Shown: positions 32,829-43,560 of the stretch, piece after piece | Layout of the letters: every line of letters starts with the position of its first letter | How positions within the stretch are numbered: position 1 is the first letter of the stretch | NCBI GenBank assembly: GCA_022813625.1 | Contig: JAKLMB010000044.1 | Coordinates: 62,001-126,000 of the forward strand | Reading direction: 5' to 3' | From: Aaosphaeria pasadenensis | Lineage: Eukaryota > Ascomycota > Dothideomycetes > Pleosporales | Length of the DNA: 64,000 bases | Notes under the pieces: model-generated | What the model saw: only the letters and a program-made list of their open reading frames with translations | Told to the model about the DNA's origin: nothing | Databases searched by the model: none | Position numbers and translations under genes: made by a program

Positions 32829-34871
32829 CTAACCAAGGCATAGCAATCGATTGGCGGGAAGTGCAGTCGTACTGCTGCTGGGTTGAAGCATCTCCTCCCA
32901 CCACCCGTCACGGCGAGGCAATGTTGCGTCTTGCTTTGCCAACCAAACGCGCAGACCGGAGATGCGCTTGAGGACCGCTGGAAGGGTGTTCTTGTCACCC
33001 TCGCGGATGGGGACGACGCGGGCGTAGATGCGATCGCGCTTGTCGGAGTTGGCTGTCACAGCGGCAACGAAAAGCGGCCAGACGGGATAGATCGCGGTGT
33101 AGAGATTACCCTTCACAGGAAGGGTGAGCAAGATGTGGCTGAGGGCATCGTTAAGCTCAATAATGGCTGGGTTGAAGCGAGTGAATCTAGAATCATCATT
33201 AATTTCAATAGTCAAGATGGAATATTCGGCGGAATGGCTTACCCATAGATCCGACATCGCAAGTAGATGAGAGCTGCAAGTCGGAAGGCTTCAGCGGTTG
33301 CGACGATCACCTCCTGGCTCTCTCCCTGAAGCTCCATTGTCCATTGCCTCAGACTCGTAAGCTGACCTTCTAAAAGTTGCGCATACATGTGCTTTTGCGA
33401 GTTGAGAGGTCCTTGGCTATCCGAAGCAAGCGATGTAACGGAGGAGATCAGGAACAGTAATTGCGGCGACATTCCAAGAATTCCACAGATCTTTTGGGCC
33501 TCGGTTGCTGGCATGCCCTCGTACCAGTTCTCCGTCTCCAGGGAATGTAGTCGTGTGCTTTGCAGCGTGAAGGAAGTTTGAGCAGTCCGTGCAAGAACTA
33601 GCTGGGTTCGGATGAAAAGCGCGGCATCGGAGTGATGGTTGAAGAACTCGGATGGGATAGTGTCGAAGATGTTGGCATGGCATGACCAGCAAAGGCTTGA
33701 ATCATCGTCGTTGACAGCGTCGTGATGCATGAGAAGCATGCTGGTTGCGAGAGCAGCATCGTAATTCTCGCCATTACTGATCTGGCATGCAAGGGCTTGG
33801 AGAGCTTGGGTGGAGTAGTAAAGCTCAGCTTGGTGATATTGCTCCTTCTCGGAGTGCAAATATTCTCCGATATATGATGCACTTAAGCTCAGCAGGGCGA
33901 ACCGAGTACTTTGGCAAGTGTTGGCGGTCTGCAGCAGTGAAAGGTAGGCATTGGACGTAGTGGCGGGAGATCGACCAGGGCAGATTCCGTTGATATAAAA
34001 GTCGATGAGGAGCTGCTCCATATCGCTTCCCCACATTGCTGGATTTGGTACATATTTCACCAGACTCACGAGGCCAGACTCGGCTGAAGACCCACTGTCA
34101 GCAGACCGCACGGAAGGAGTCGCAAAAGGGCTACTAGAAGTAGCTCTCAGAGCATCCATTTCCGCTATGGGCGTATCAACTACCTGAGTTAGTGCATGAT
34201 CCAATCGGAGAATTGTCTTTGGCAACGAACCCTTCATGCCAGTAATATCGGACAATTCGCAAAGGAAGTCCTGACAAGCATCTGACTTCGATCTTTGGAT
34301 ATGTCTTATCCGCTGCACGACTAATGAAACGGCGGTCGCATCTTGAATAAGAGATAGGTAAGGCTGTTGCGTTTGGAGAGAAACCTTGAATTTCTCGAAT
34401 TGCTTTCCGTTGAGTTCACCCAACCGCCAGTACAGCTGGCCTAGCACCTCCAATAACACCACGCCAGGCCCTTCTGTGATCATCCACTGTCGAATCACGA
34501 GCAAGTTTCTCCGGCTATTCCTCTGGTTTCCCTCCGTTGGCAAGTCGACGACCCTGGCCAATAGTCGATCGATATGTGTGCAGTCGAGACATCCGAAGTC
34601 TGGAGACATCGAAAGGTGCTGAAGAGCATCGTTGGCAGCCTCCAGGGCTTTGACAAGGCGTCGGTCGGCATCCATAGCTAGGCAGTGTCTTGTGCTGATG
34701 TCCGTCAAGATTGTGGTATCAGATTGGATTGCAAGTGTAGAAGCTGATGTCGAAGATGTTTCCACTCGTCTGTCCGATGGGTCTGAACAGTGGATGTCGA
34801 GTTCAAGTATCGGAGATGCGGACAGCTGAAGAAGTCCGCTCGGTGGTGTAAACTCTGTATAGATCTCAGAT
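32829..34871 (-). CDS. Fungal-specific transcription factor domain protein, N-terminus unresolved
   Basis: The main exon reads up to about 34871 and joins, after a 56-bp intron (33242-33187), to the last exon 33186-32829. The body is the helical Fungal_trans_2/DUF3468 type (GSDMEQLLIDFYINGICPG; LLSLSASYIGEYL; LATSMLLMHHDAV; PVWPLFVAAVTAN near the end). No in-frame ATG precedes the one at 34675. The frame above it (PPSGLLQLSASPILELDI) still looks coding, which suggests an upstream exon ending at an AG near 34872. I found no Zn2Cys6 cluster in any frame up to 35170. From the first ATG it would be about 596 residues. Function unknown. Confidence 0.7.
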
Positions 34872-36808
34872 CTTTTTCAAAGTAACTAGTACTACCCTTG
34901 TCACGTTTCAAATCTGAAGCGAAAGTATTGGGCGGAGAAGGAACGAAGGTTGAAGGCTGCGTTCGAACTGCACAGTTAAGCAAGACATGAAACGTGAGCG
35001 GACGCAGGACGTATAAACGTAGAGGGAGGCTCCGTAGCGTCGGCACTTGTTCGCATTTGGTGAGGCTTACTCTTACGCGACTTGACCTGTACATGGCCGG
35101 CCAAAGTCCCCGAGAGGGGTCCCCCAGATGGATCGACTACGTTTTGGGGTAAGGCGTCAAACCTACGCACATCGAAATGAGCTTAATCGGACAAGACGCT
35201 GCCGTTTGGTATCGTATGCATAGCGAGTTTCCATGCGTCTGTGCATGCATGGGCTGGCAGCCAGCTGCGCCTACACCAGCGGGGAAGCGTGCTCAAGGTT
35301 GGGTGTGCGAGCGTGGATAGTCACCGGGGATGGAAAGTTGAGGATAACCCAATTTGGATAGAGCCTGCAGCCGTTGTCCCAGGGGGCAGCGCTAAACGCT
35401 CAAATGCCCAAAGACAACTGGAAGGCTGTACTGTGTAAGCTGTGTTCTATTTGGTGAGCCGAAGCCGGGATTGTAATGTAGAGGCAAGGAACCCGCTGAT
35501 ACGCTTGGTAGTACTGATTGGGATCATAAGTGAGACATGGGCGATCTCGTTTGAAGCAATTGAGAAGGCCTTACGGGAAGGACGAATGATATTATGGATG
35601 GTACTATGGCCTATCAACAGGCCGTAGCGGCCGTGGTCGTGACCGTGACGGGTGCAATAGAACTTCGCCAAGTTCGACGATCTCGGTATATAATAGGCAA
35701 CCCAGTTGTGCCTTTTTCCAGAAGATGTGGCGCACAACAGGGTGTCTCACGGGCTTGCATTAAGGTTACGCTAATGCGGGGCTAATGCGCAGCGATCGAT
35801 CTCGCTTATGCAAGATACAAGGATCAGACAATCCTTGTTATGACCACCACCCTTGCCCTTGGCCATGATCCCTACTCCCTTCCATTTCAGCCGTTGGCTG
35901 CGTAATTCCATGCACGAGTCCGCGGTTGTCAATGGCAAAGCGGTCGTGGTGCATGTCGTTAAACCATGCACTTCGTACTCACCACCCCTCCATCCCCCCT
36001 CCAGGATGCCTTGAGAAGACTCGTAAACAATCCTCTTGCCAGGCCACTGTTCACTTTATCCGCCTCCGCGCGATGTTGGCCGCGTACGGTACGGTGTCAC
36101 AAAGACCGTTTCCCCGGCCTCTCCACTGGTCCCACGAGTGCATCCCCGAACTCCGTCATCGTGTTTATACCTCGTCTGCAGTGCACACCCTAGACACAAA
36201 ACGGTCTACTTCGCCCATTTCACGCGCCGTATCCGACTCTGATCGCGGCTATTCTTCAATATCGTATTCATCAAACAATGCGATGTTTCATCGGAGAATT
36301 GTGAGGTATCGTCCTGAGACCTTGATGGTAGCCTCTATTTACCGATTTGGCACTTTAACATAACAGATCGAGATCGCTGATTCTAGCCTGCCGATCGTGC
36401 AGCTGAATCATTGGAAATGCGAATCTATTTGATGGGAAATCCGTTGCTTGCGTTTTGAGGCGGACTCCTTAGGCAATAGCCGTTTGCCGTGCGTGCAGAT
36501 GCTGAGTCCGTCAATAGATGACGATGACTTGTGTTCCAAAGGTCTAGAGCTCATACGGACGGAAGCGTGTCTGATACATTTGTATACCGTTCGAATCAAA
36601 AGAATATAGATAGTAGACTTCAGTTCTAGCAATTGATTCCAGCTCATCAGTTACTCGCAATAAACACTTTCACCACAACTGTTCATATCTTTCAAAAGAA
36701 TATATCTTTACATTGATCTATTTTGACATCTCGAAACCAAGCGTTTCACCATCTATCTTATTCTCCCAAATTTACCCGATTTACATCACCGAACCCAAAT
36801 CAACAACA
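34872..36808. other. Intergenic region of about 1.9 kb
   Basis: May contain the missing 5' exon of the minus-strand transcription factor; otherwise no supported gene. Confidence 0.4.
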
Positions 36809-37778
36809 ATGGAAGCCATTGCCAGCTCGGGTATTACCATCTCCTTAACACCGGTGCAAGCAGTCATCGGCGCTGCTCTCGTAGGAGTTACTCTTTTGAG
36901 CAATGCCAAAAGCCTTCTTTTCATGTGGCACGTAATGTTACCCTACCGCGACTGTATCGAGCAATCTTACTAACAAATTCCAACAGGGACGACTCTTCAA
37001 GCAAATTGCACGGCATCTCCTATTTGGACGCGCTAAGCTTACAGTAAAGAGTGCCAAACATGGAGGCGAGGCACTCTTTGCACCCGTCGTCACTTCCTCA
37101 TACACCCCACTCCTTGACATCGACTACAACGTACACAAATCCAACAGCACCTTCTTCACCGACCTGGACGAGAACCGCACGGAGCTGATGCTCGCGCTCT
37201 TCAAAGATGTCGTTAGACCTCTGAAAATGGGCAAGAACGCGCCGAAGCCGAAAATGTTCAACATGGGCGGCACGTCGTGCATCTTCAAGAAGGCCATCGC
37301 TCCCTTCGCCCGCTACGAGATCTCCTCCCGGGTCCTCTGCTGGGATGAGAAGTGGATCTACGTGGTCAGCCATTTCACCAAGCCAGGCTCCAACAAGCCG
37401 ACTGAATACCTGCTTGGGCCGAAGAACACTAAGAAGTCCACTTCCTCCGAGCAGCAGGCGAAGGTGGACGATCAGCAAGATCGAATCTATGCCACAGCGA
37501 TCACGAAATTCGTCTTCAAGCAAGGTCGCAAGACTTGCTCGCCCGAGTCGGTCATGCTGGAGAGCGGTCTGCTTCCCACACCGCCAACGACGGAGGGCGC
37601 ATCAGGTCTGGAGAATGGAGTCGCGAACGTCAAGAAGGAGCGGGATCCCCATTGGTCTTGGGAGGAGGTGCAGGCGGAATGCAACAAGCATCTGGAAGTA
37701 GCACAGAACTTCGGGAGCCTCGATAAGCTTCATGGCACATTCATTGGTAAAGCCGGGCCGGCAATGTATGCCTACTAG
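36809..37778 (+). CDS. THEM6-like hot-dog-fold protein
   Basis: Two exons (36809-36931 and 36987-37778; 55-bp intron) encode 304 residues. An N-terminal hydrophobic segment (about residues 14-40) looks like a membrane anchor. The core contains FAPVVTSSYTPLLDIDYNVH and KSNSTFFTDLDENRTELM, then NMGGTSCIFKKAIAPFARYE and WDEKWIYVVSHF, the pattern of the THEM6/4HBT_2 group of thioesterase-like proteins. In this group the Asp in DIDYNxHKSN is the usual catalytic-type residue. Acyl-CoA thioesterase activity is possible but not demonstrated for most fungal members. A disordered Ser/Thr stretch around residues 235-255 precedes the last helix. Confidence 0.8.
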
Positions 37779-38069
37779 ATGGGTATGCCTGCCGGATCAG
37801 GCGGTTTTTCTCTTCTTCTGTTCTTATTTCATGAAGGATGCTGCGGGTGGTTAATCCTTTTCATTTCGTTATTTACGATACCACACGACGGCATTTTCGC
37901 ACATATAGCCTGCATAGTTTTCTGCATTTCTCTACAACAGAGCTGGTAATTTGAACAATCCCATGATGATCGAGCATGCTGTGTAACGTGACGAACTGAC
38001 GTTCACCGTCTTTCGAGCTTACTCTCAGGGTCCTGACATGGATGCAACCCCTGGTCCCCGTCTGAATGA

Positions 38070-38100
38070 ATGACAAGGGGGGGGGGGATACCCTTGTCAT
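38070..38100. repeat. 10-bp inverted repeat around an 11-G run
   Basis: ATGACAAGGG (38070-38079) pairs perfectly with CCCTTGTCAT (38091-38100). The G run spans 38077-38087, so the hairpin would hold most of it in the loop. It could be a structured transcript end or a relic; function is unknown. Confidence 0.5.
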
Positions 38101-38921
38101 GCAGAGCCAACGATCGATTCACAATGTGCAGCGTAATCGTATGTACTGTATACTGCAACTGGATAGTCTACCCGCTGCTTTGACAGCGCAGTAGAGGTCG
38201 TATATGCAGTGCAAAGTCGCAACTCGCATAGTCCTCGTGGGCAACAGTATGCACGAAGCAGTCTGTCTAATCTGCAATGGCAATTGCCCAATTCTATTCG
38301 CCTCGGGGATCAACGCGCATGGTCGTCCAAGGATCGTTGGATATGTCATTAACCAAAAGCACGACTATGTATACGGCAAGACCGGGTTCGGCTTAAGCGA
38401 AAAACGCCTTTTTTCGCCTACACGACCGCATGGGGACATAGGACCTTGGGAGCAGCGGTGAAGGTGGATGTATGGACCCTGCATTTTACTGCATTCACGT
38501 CCCTCCAACAGCGACTCTTTCGCTACTTAGGTAAGATTTCCTCGTCGCCTCAGCGGATACCACGGAATCGAACAGACCCCAACAGCAAAGACAACCAACT
38601 TTCCACAGTACATACATAACATACCGTGCCACCCGACTCCAATTTTCCTGCGTCATTGTTATGCGAAGAAAGTTTGTTGACGGCCACCTTTCGAGGGATA
38701 ATGATGAAATATACATCATTTCTGCCAACTGTCTTCACCCTTTTGCGAGGAGAGAGACAGCGAGGGGAAAAACCGTCAAATTGTTTAATTCCCGAATCCC
38801 GTCGTCCCTCGTGCACTCCGAGCCTGCCCACCTGCCACCTTGGGCTTACATTCAGCGAACGAGTGTGATTAACAAATCAGAGCCGCCGCCTGTAGTGTGT
38901 AGTAGTAGTAGGGTAGGGCGC

Positions 38922-38944
38922 CAGCACAGCACAGCACAGCACAG
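38922..38944. repeat. (CAGCA)n microsatellite
   Basis: Four complete CAGCA units plus CAG in tandem. Confidence 0.9.
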
Positions 38945-39845
38945 GCTCCCGCAACGCAACACAGGTGATGACTTAATTATAGACATGCCCAAGTGAAGAA
39001 AAAAGTACATGCAGCTGCAGCAGTACGGAAGGGTTGGAACTTGGAAACCTTCCCCGCGCACCACCCGCCGTCCCTATTAGCCCTACCCTACTAGCTAGCC
39101 ATGCAGACTTTCCCATCCTCGTAAACTCTTCTCGCTCTCTCTCCGGCCCAATCTCAGTCCAGCTATGTTTCAGCGCACCTTGCGCACGAGGCATCCAACA
39201 GGCTCGAGTGTTTTGTCGTGTCCGATGATGACGACCCAGTGGAGGACGAGCAGACAGGCAGGACAGGCCCTGAGCGGACCCTGGCCTGCATGATGACAGC
39301 ATGTCGAATCCACAGGCCGGCCATGGGCAAAACTGTCGTAGGGACTTGACTTGACTGCATTGGGTACGCTGGGACAGCCTGATTGCCCTCCTCCGCTCAT
39401 CATCGCTGCCGCGCTCCCAAGACCCTCAGGCCGGCGGAATCCCGCCCCGTGTTCGAAAGCGGAACAGGGGTCGTTTTCTCACAGCATTCTGAGTCTCTAT
39501 GCCAGCGGACTCGCACTGGTCGGGACTGTTAGGGACTAGCCTGGAGAGAGCGACTGCGCCACTGGTCAAAGGACAGTCCGTTTGGAAACATTCAAGACCA
39601 GGCTATGGTAATCGGACGTTGGAAACCTGGTGTCTCACATCGAGTTATGGAGATCGAGTGATAGTCTGGACCCAGACGATGGACCACAGTCGTTCGACCT
39701 GACGGCTCCCTGGACGGACATGTACAATGCTTGATCTGCCGTTTCAATGTTATATCATTCATACGCGTGGCCGTCCAGCTGGGTTCATTTCTTTTCTTTT
39801 CTCCACAACAAAAAAACCTTCACAGTAGTAGTATCTTCCAAAAAC

Positions 39846-41614
39846 ATGGGGCTCGTCCGCTCATTTCAAGAGAACCCTTATGCGCAGGCCGTCGTGGCCT
39901 CGCCCTTCATTTCCCTCGTTTCCACGTTCGTTCTAACATGCCTCATCACGAGACTCGTCACTGGCCTCCGGAGCACAATCGCTCAGAACAACACGGCGGC
40001 AGACAAAAAGACGCCCAACAGGATTGCGTACTGGGTTCCCTTCGTGGGGTCTGCGATCTCCTTCGCCCGGGACATTGAAGGCACCATTTCGAAAGACCGG
40101 TAAAGCACTCCTTCAAACTTGTAATCATGATATCAGATTCTAACTCCACGTCCAGCGACCTCAGTGGCGATGGCATCTTCTCCTACCGGCTGGGCCCGTC
40201 CATCTACTACGTCGTCAACATGCCGTCGCTGGTCCAGCAGATCTTCGCGCAGCGCGGCACCGTGCTCAACAAGCAGAAGATCCTCGAGTGGTTCATGAAG
40301 ACGACGTTTGAAGACAACTACGCGACGCGGGACGAGCACAAGGCGTTCCACGGCCACCACAACGCGCTCAACCTCATGCTCAAAGAGGACTTCATCAACG
40401 AGGCGACCGGCAAGACCGCCCGCACCGTCGAGGTCGAGGCCGCGCGGTTCATCACCTCCGCGCCCTGGGCGACCCCCGACGCGGAGGGGAAGTCAATGCA
40501 GTTGTGGGAGGAGGCCGGGAAGGTCAAGTTCAACACTGATGGGTCGTTCGACGCGAATCTCTACCAGCTTACTGTCCACTACATGGGGCAGATCGTCATC
40601 GACATGCTGTGGGGGAAAGCGCTCATCAAGAACCACCCGAACCTCCAGACCGACATGTGGGACTTCGACGAGGGCGTCCACCACATCGTGACGACGCTGC
40701 TCGCCAAGGTCACCGCGGCCGGCCGCAAAGCCGTCGCGGCGCGCAACCGCCTCGCCGTCGCCATGAAGGAGTGGCACGAGGCCGTCGCCGTCAAGCAGTC
40801 TGGCGAGAAGCCCGATCCGAAATGGGGCGCGCTCGACGACATCTCGCAGATCATGCAGGACCGCGTGAAGGTGTGGGTCGACACGAAGGCGTCCGAGACG
40901 CTGCAGAAGACGAACGACACTTCCGTCCTGTGGGGCGTCAACGTCAATTCCAACAAGAACGTCTTCTGGATGCTGCTGCAGATCCACACGAAGCCGGAGT
41001 TGCTGGCGCGGATTCGCGAGGAGGTCGCGCCGTATGTGCATCTCTCGAAGTCGGGCGCAAAGGGGCCGGACGGGCTGCCGAAACTCGATATCGATGTCGA
41101 TGGGCTCATGAAGCACTGTCCGCTGCTCAGAGCCGCGTTCTATGAGACGATGCGGATGAACATGTCTGGGCTCGGCATCAGGCAGGTGATTAAGGACCTG
41201 ACGCTCAAGGAGTCTGCGGCGGATGCTGCGATGTTCGGGAAGAGGAAGCCGCAGTCGTATACGATTCCCGCGGGGACGACACTGGTCCTCGCGAACGGCA
41301 CGATGCAGATGGATCAGCGGATATTTGCTGAGCCTGAGAAGTTCAAGCCGGAGAGGTTCATCGAGGAGGGCCCGGATGGTGTGCCGAGGGTTAACATGAA
41401 GAATTTGCATACGTTTGGAGGTGGTATGTACAAGTGCAAGGGACGGTACTTTGCGGAGAAGGAGATCATGATCTTCTCGTCCAGTCTGCTGGTCATGTGG
41501 GATATTGCTCCCACTGAGGGAGACGAGCTGGTTATCCCGAAGATGGGATTCGCCGGTGCCTCGCGGTCGCCTGTCGAAGACATCCGTGTGCGCTTGACCA
41601 GGCGGTACGAGTGA
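39846..41614 (+). CDS. Cytochrome P450 monooxygenase
   Basis: Two exons (39846-40099 and 40156-41614; 56-bp intron) encode 570 residues. An N-terminal transmembrane anchor (residues ~17-42) is followed by a short hinge. The K-helix ExxR is ETMR at about 415-418, PERF follows, and the heme loop is FGGGMYKCKGR with Cys512. The family subgroup resembles the cholesterol 7-alpha-hydroxylase/prostacyclin-synthase-like fungal P450s (GIFSYRLGPSIYYVVN; HTFGGGMYKCKGR). The I-helix oxygen-binding motif is atypical, with no clear AGxDT; the nearest region is VLWGVNVNSNKNVFW. The second exon up to about 41150 is unusually GC3-rich compared with the first. Substrate unknown; ER membrane expected. Confidence 0.9.
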
Positions 41615-42090
41615 GTGAAAATAGAATGAGCGGTGGAGTTGTTCAACGACATGTAAATCATCACATCTGGGACCTTTCTTTTCTTTTCTGTACATACAGT
41701 TTGAACAAACTCTTGATTGATTTCAAGCATGGCGTAGTTATTCTTTACCTTCTCTGTCCATACTTACTACTCTTATCAAATTTCCAATCCCTTCTGATTC
41801 TATTTCACTTAAAGTGATATTGAACGGAGTACATACATACTCCTTCAGCTAAGCACTATAGAAATCAAATCCCCCTCCCTTCTCAAACACAAGCAGCCAA
41901 AACCGCATCCCCTCAAAGCAGTTCTCCCAAACCCCATCAAAACCCCAAGCATACCCCACACCCCATAAACCAACGTTCACCACAAAACCCCCTTTCACAT
42001 CCCCACTCCCTCGCACAAAAACCTTTCAGGAGAACAATTTTAGAATGTCATCGATTAACAGAATCCAATCATCTTTTCCTACGTATAAAC

Positions 42091-42170
42091 TTCACCTTCC
42101 TCACATTTCACCTCCCTCACATTTCACCTTCCTCACATTTCACCTTCCTCACATTTCACCTTCCTCACAT
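42091..42170. repeat. 16-bp minisatellite, five copies
   Basis: Five units of TTCACCTTCCTCACAT span exactly 80 bp; one unit has a C for T change, the others are identical. Confidence 0.95.
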
Positions 42171-43192
42171 ACCCCCAACCCTCCCATCTACGCCTACGCC
42201 CCATCTCCCCCTTCTCCTCCTTCGATAAAATAAAAAAAAACGTTTCCGATTTTATTTAACCCAACGTAAGTAAGGTATGCAATACGCAGAATACCTACGT
42301 ATCTCCCCCTTCCCTCCACCCCCTAATCCCCCCTCAAAACCCCCCAAAAAGTCCCAAAAAGGGGGAAAGATACGTACTCCCTCATCCAGAAACAAATATA
42401 AACAATAAATACGTTAGTAATTAATGGACTCAGTAGATATTGTTTTTATAATACCTCCCAACACGGCGCCTACAAAAATACCCCTTTCAAAAACGAAAGA
42501 GGTAATCCAAGAACACGCTATTTTATTATAAAGCTGGTACGACACGACACCAATGTTATGTCTAAAAGCCGAAAAGTATGAGTGAATAACTACTACAGTT
42601 TCTTCTATTAACTCATCCCCCCTTTCCCACTTTCCTATTAGACAAGAAGAGGACAAAGAAGGGACCAGCTAGCTAGCTATCCTATTTACGCACTACGATC
42701 CGAAAGAATAAAAGTAGGAATGGGAAAGGCGCTATAAAATCCACCTTCCCACAAAACAAAATACGAAAACAACAAAGTCAAAAGTCAAAGTTTGAAGCAC
42801 AGAGATAGACATAGGGACAAGGCGTTAGAAAAGGTTAATGGGGATGTGAATGAGGGGGGGACAAGGTGTAGACGTTGGTACGGCTGGCTACCTGACGCCA
42901 GCCAGGTCATCACTTCAACTTCCCTTTCATACAAGAAAGGAGGTCCCGGCGTTTGGCCTACTGCATGCACAAGAGAGAGAAGGGGGGGGGAAAGGCTTAC
43001 TGGGTTTCTGGTATGCTGGAGAGGGTATAGAGGAGAAAGAGAAAGTGGTAGGTCGGTTGTTAGGTGTAGTGATGTACGCAAAAGTAGAGAAACAAACACT
43101 CAAACACACAAACAACCACACAAACAAACTCACGTAAAAAGTACTTATTTAGACGTGAACCATCTTCCCATCTTCCCCCAGTTCCCTCCCTA

Positions 43193-43213
43193 GCACACAC
43201 ACACACACACACA
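43193..43213. repeat. (CA)n microsatellite
   Basis: About ten CA dinucleotides in tandem. Confidence 0.95.
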
Positions 43214-43560
43214 TTTGCGGTGGAGGAAGGGCACGAGTCACCACAAAACATCACATATCATCCACTCCGTACGATTTTCTCAACGTATATTTTTATTTTT
43301 CTACTCTTTACTCCCTATTTTCGTAGGCTAGGCTAGAAAAAGAAGTCGAAGCCGTGTCATGGACAGACAAGACATATGTACATCTACTGGACTATCACTA
43401 TTACTACTAGCTAGAAGGCATGAGGGTGCAAGACAACAACATAACATAACATATAACATGGAAGGGAAAGAGAACCAATCAACAATCGAGCTAACAACAA
43501 TAAGACACAGGAAAGACAATAAGGAAAGGAAGGGAAAGACAAAGATGCATCGACATTCGT

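Larger units (their letters stand above)
37779..39845. other. Intergenic region of 2.1 kb with simple repeats
   Basis: No supported gene. Notable are a poly-G-looped inverted repeat (38070-38100) and a (CAGCA)n array (38922-38944). The last ~100 bp, pyrimidine-rich, is the P450 promoter. Confidence 0.5.
41615..43560. other. Intergenic region of 1.9 kb, low complexity
   Basis: No supported gene. C-rich and AT-rich tracts, a 16-bp tandem repeat and a CA array. It probably holds the 3' UTRs of the convergent P450 and CorA genes. Confidence 0.55.

Noticed and set aside
40493..41695. 400-codon minus-strand frame opposite the P450 gene.
   Set aside because: Antisense shadow of GC-rich P450 codons; His/Arg/Leu-rich without domain features.
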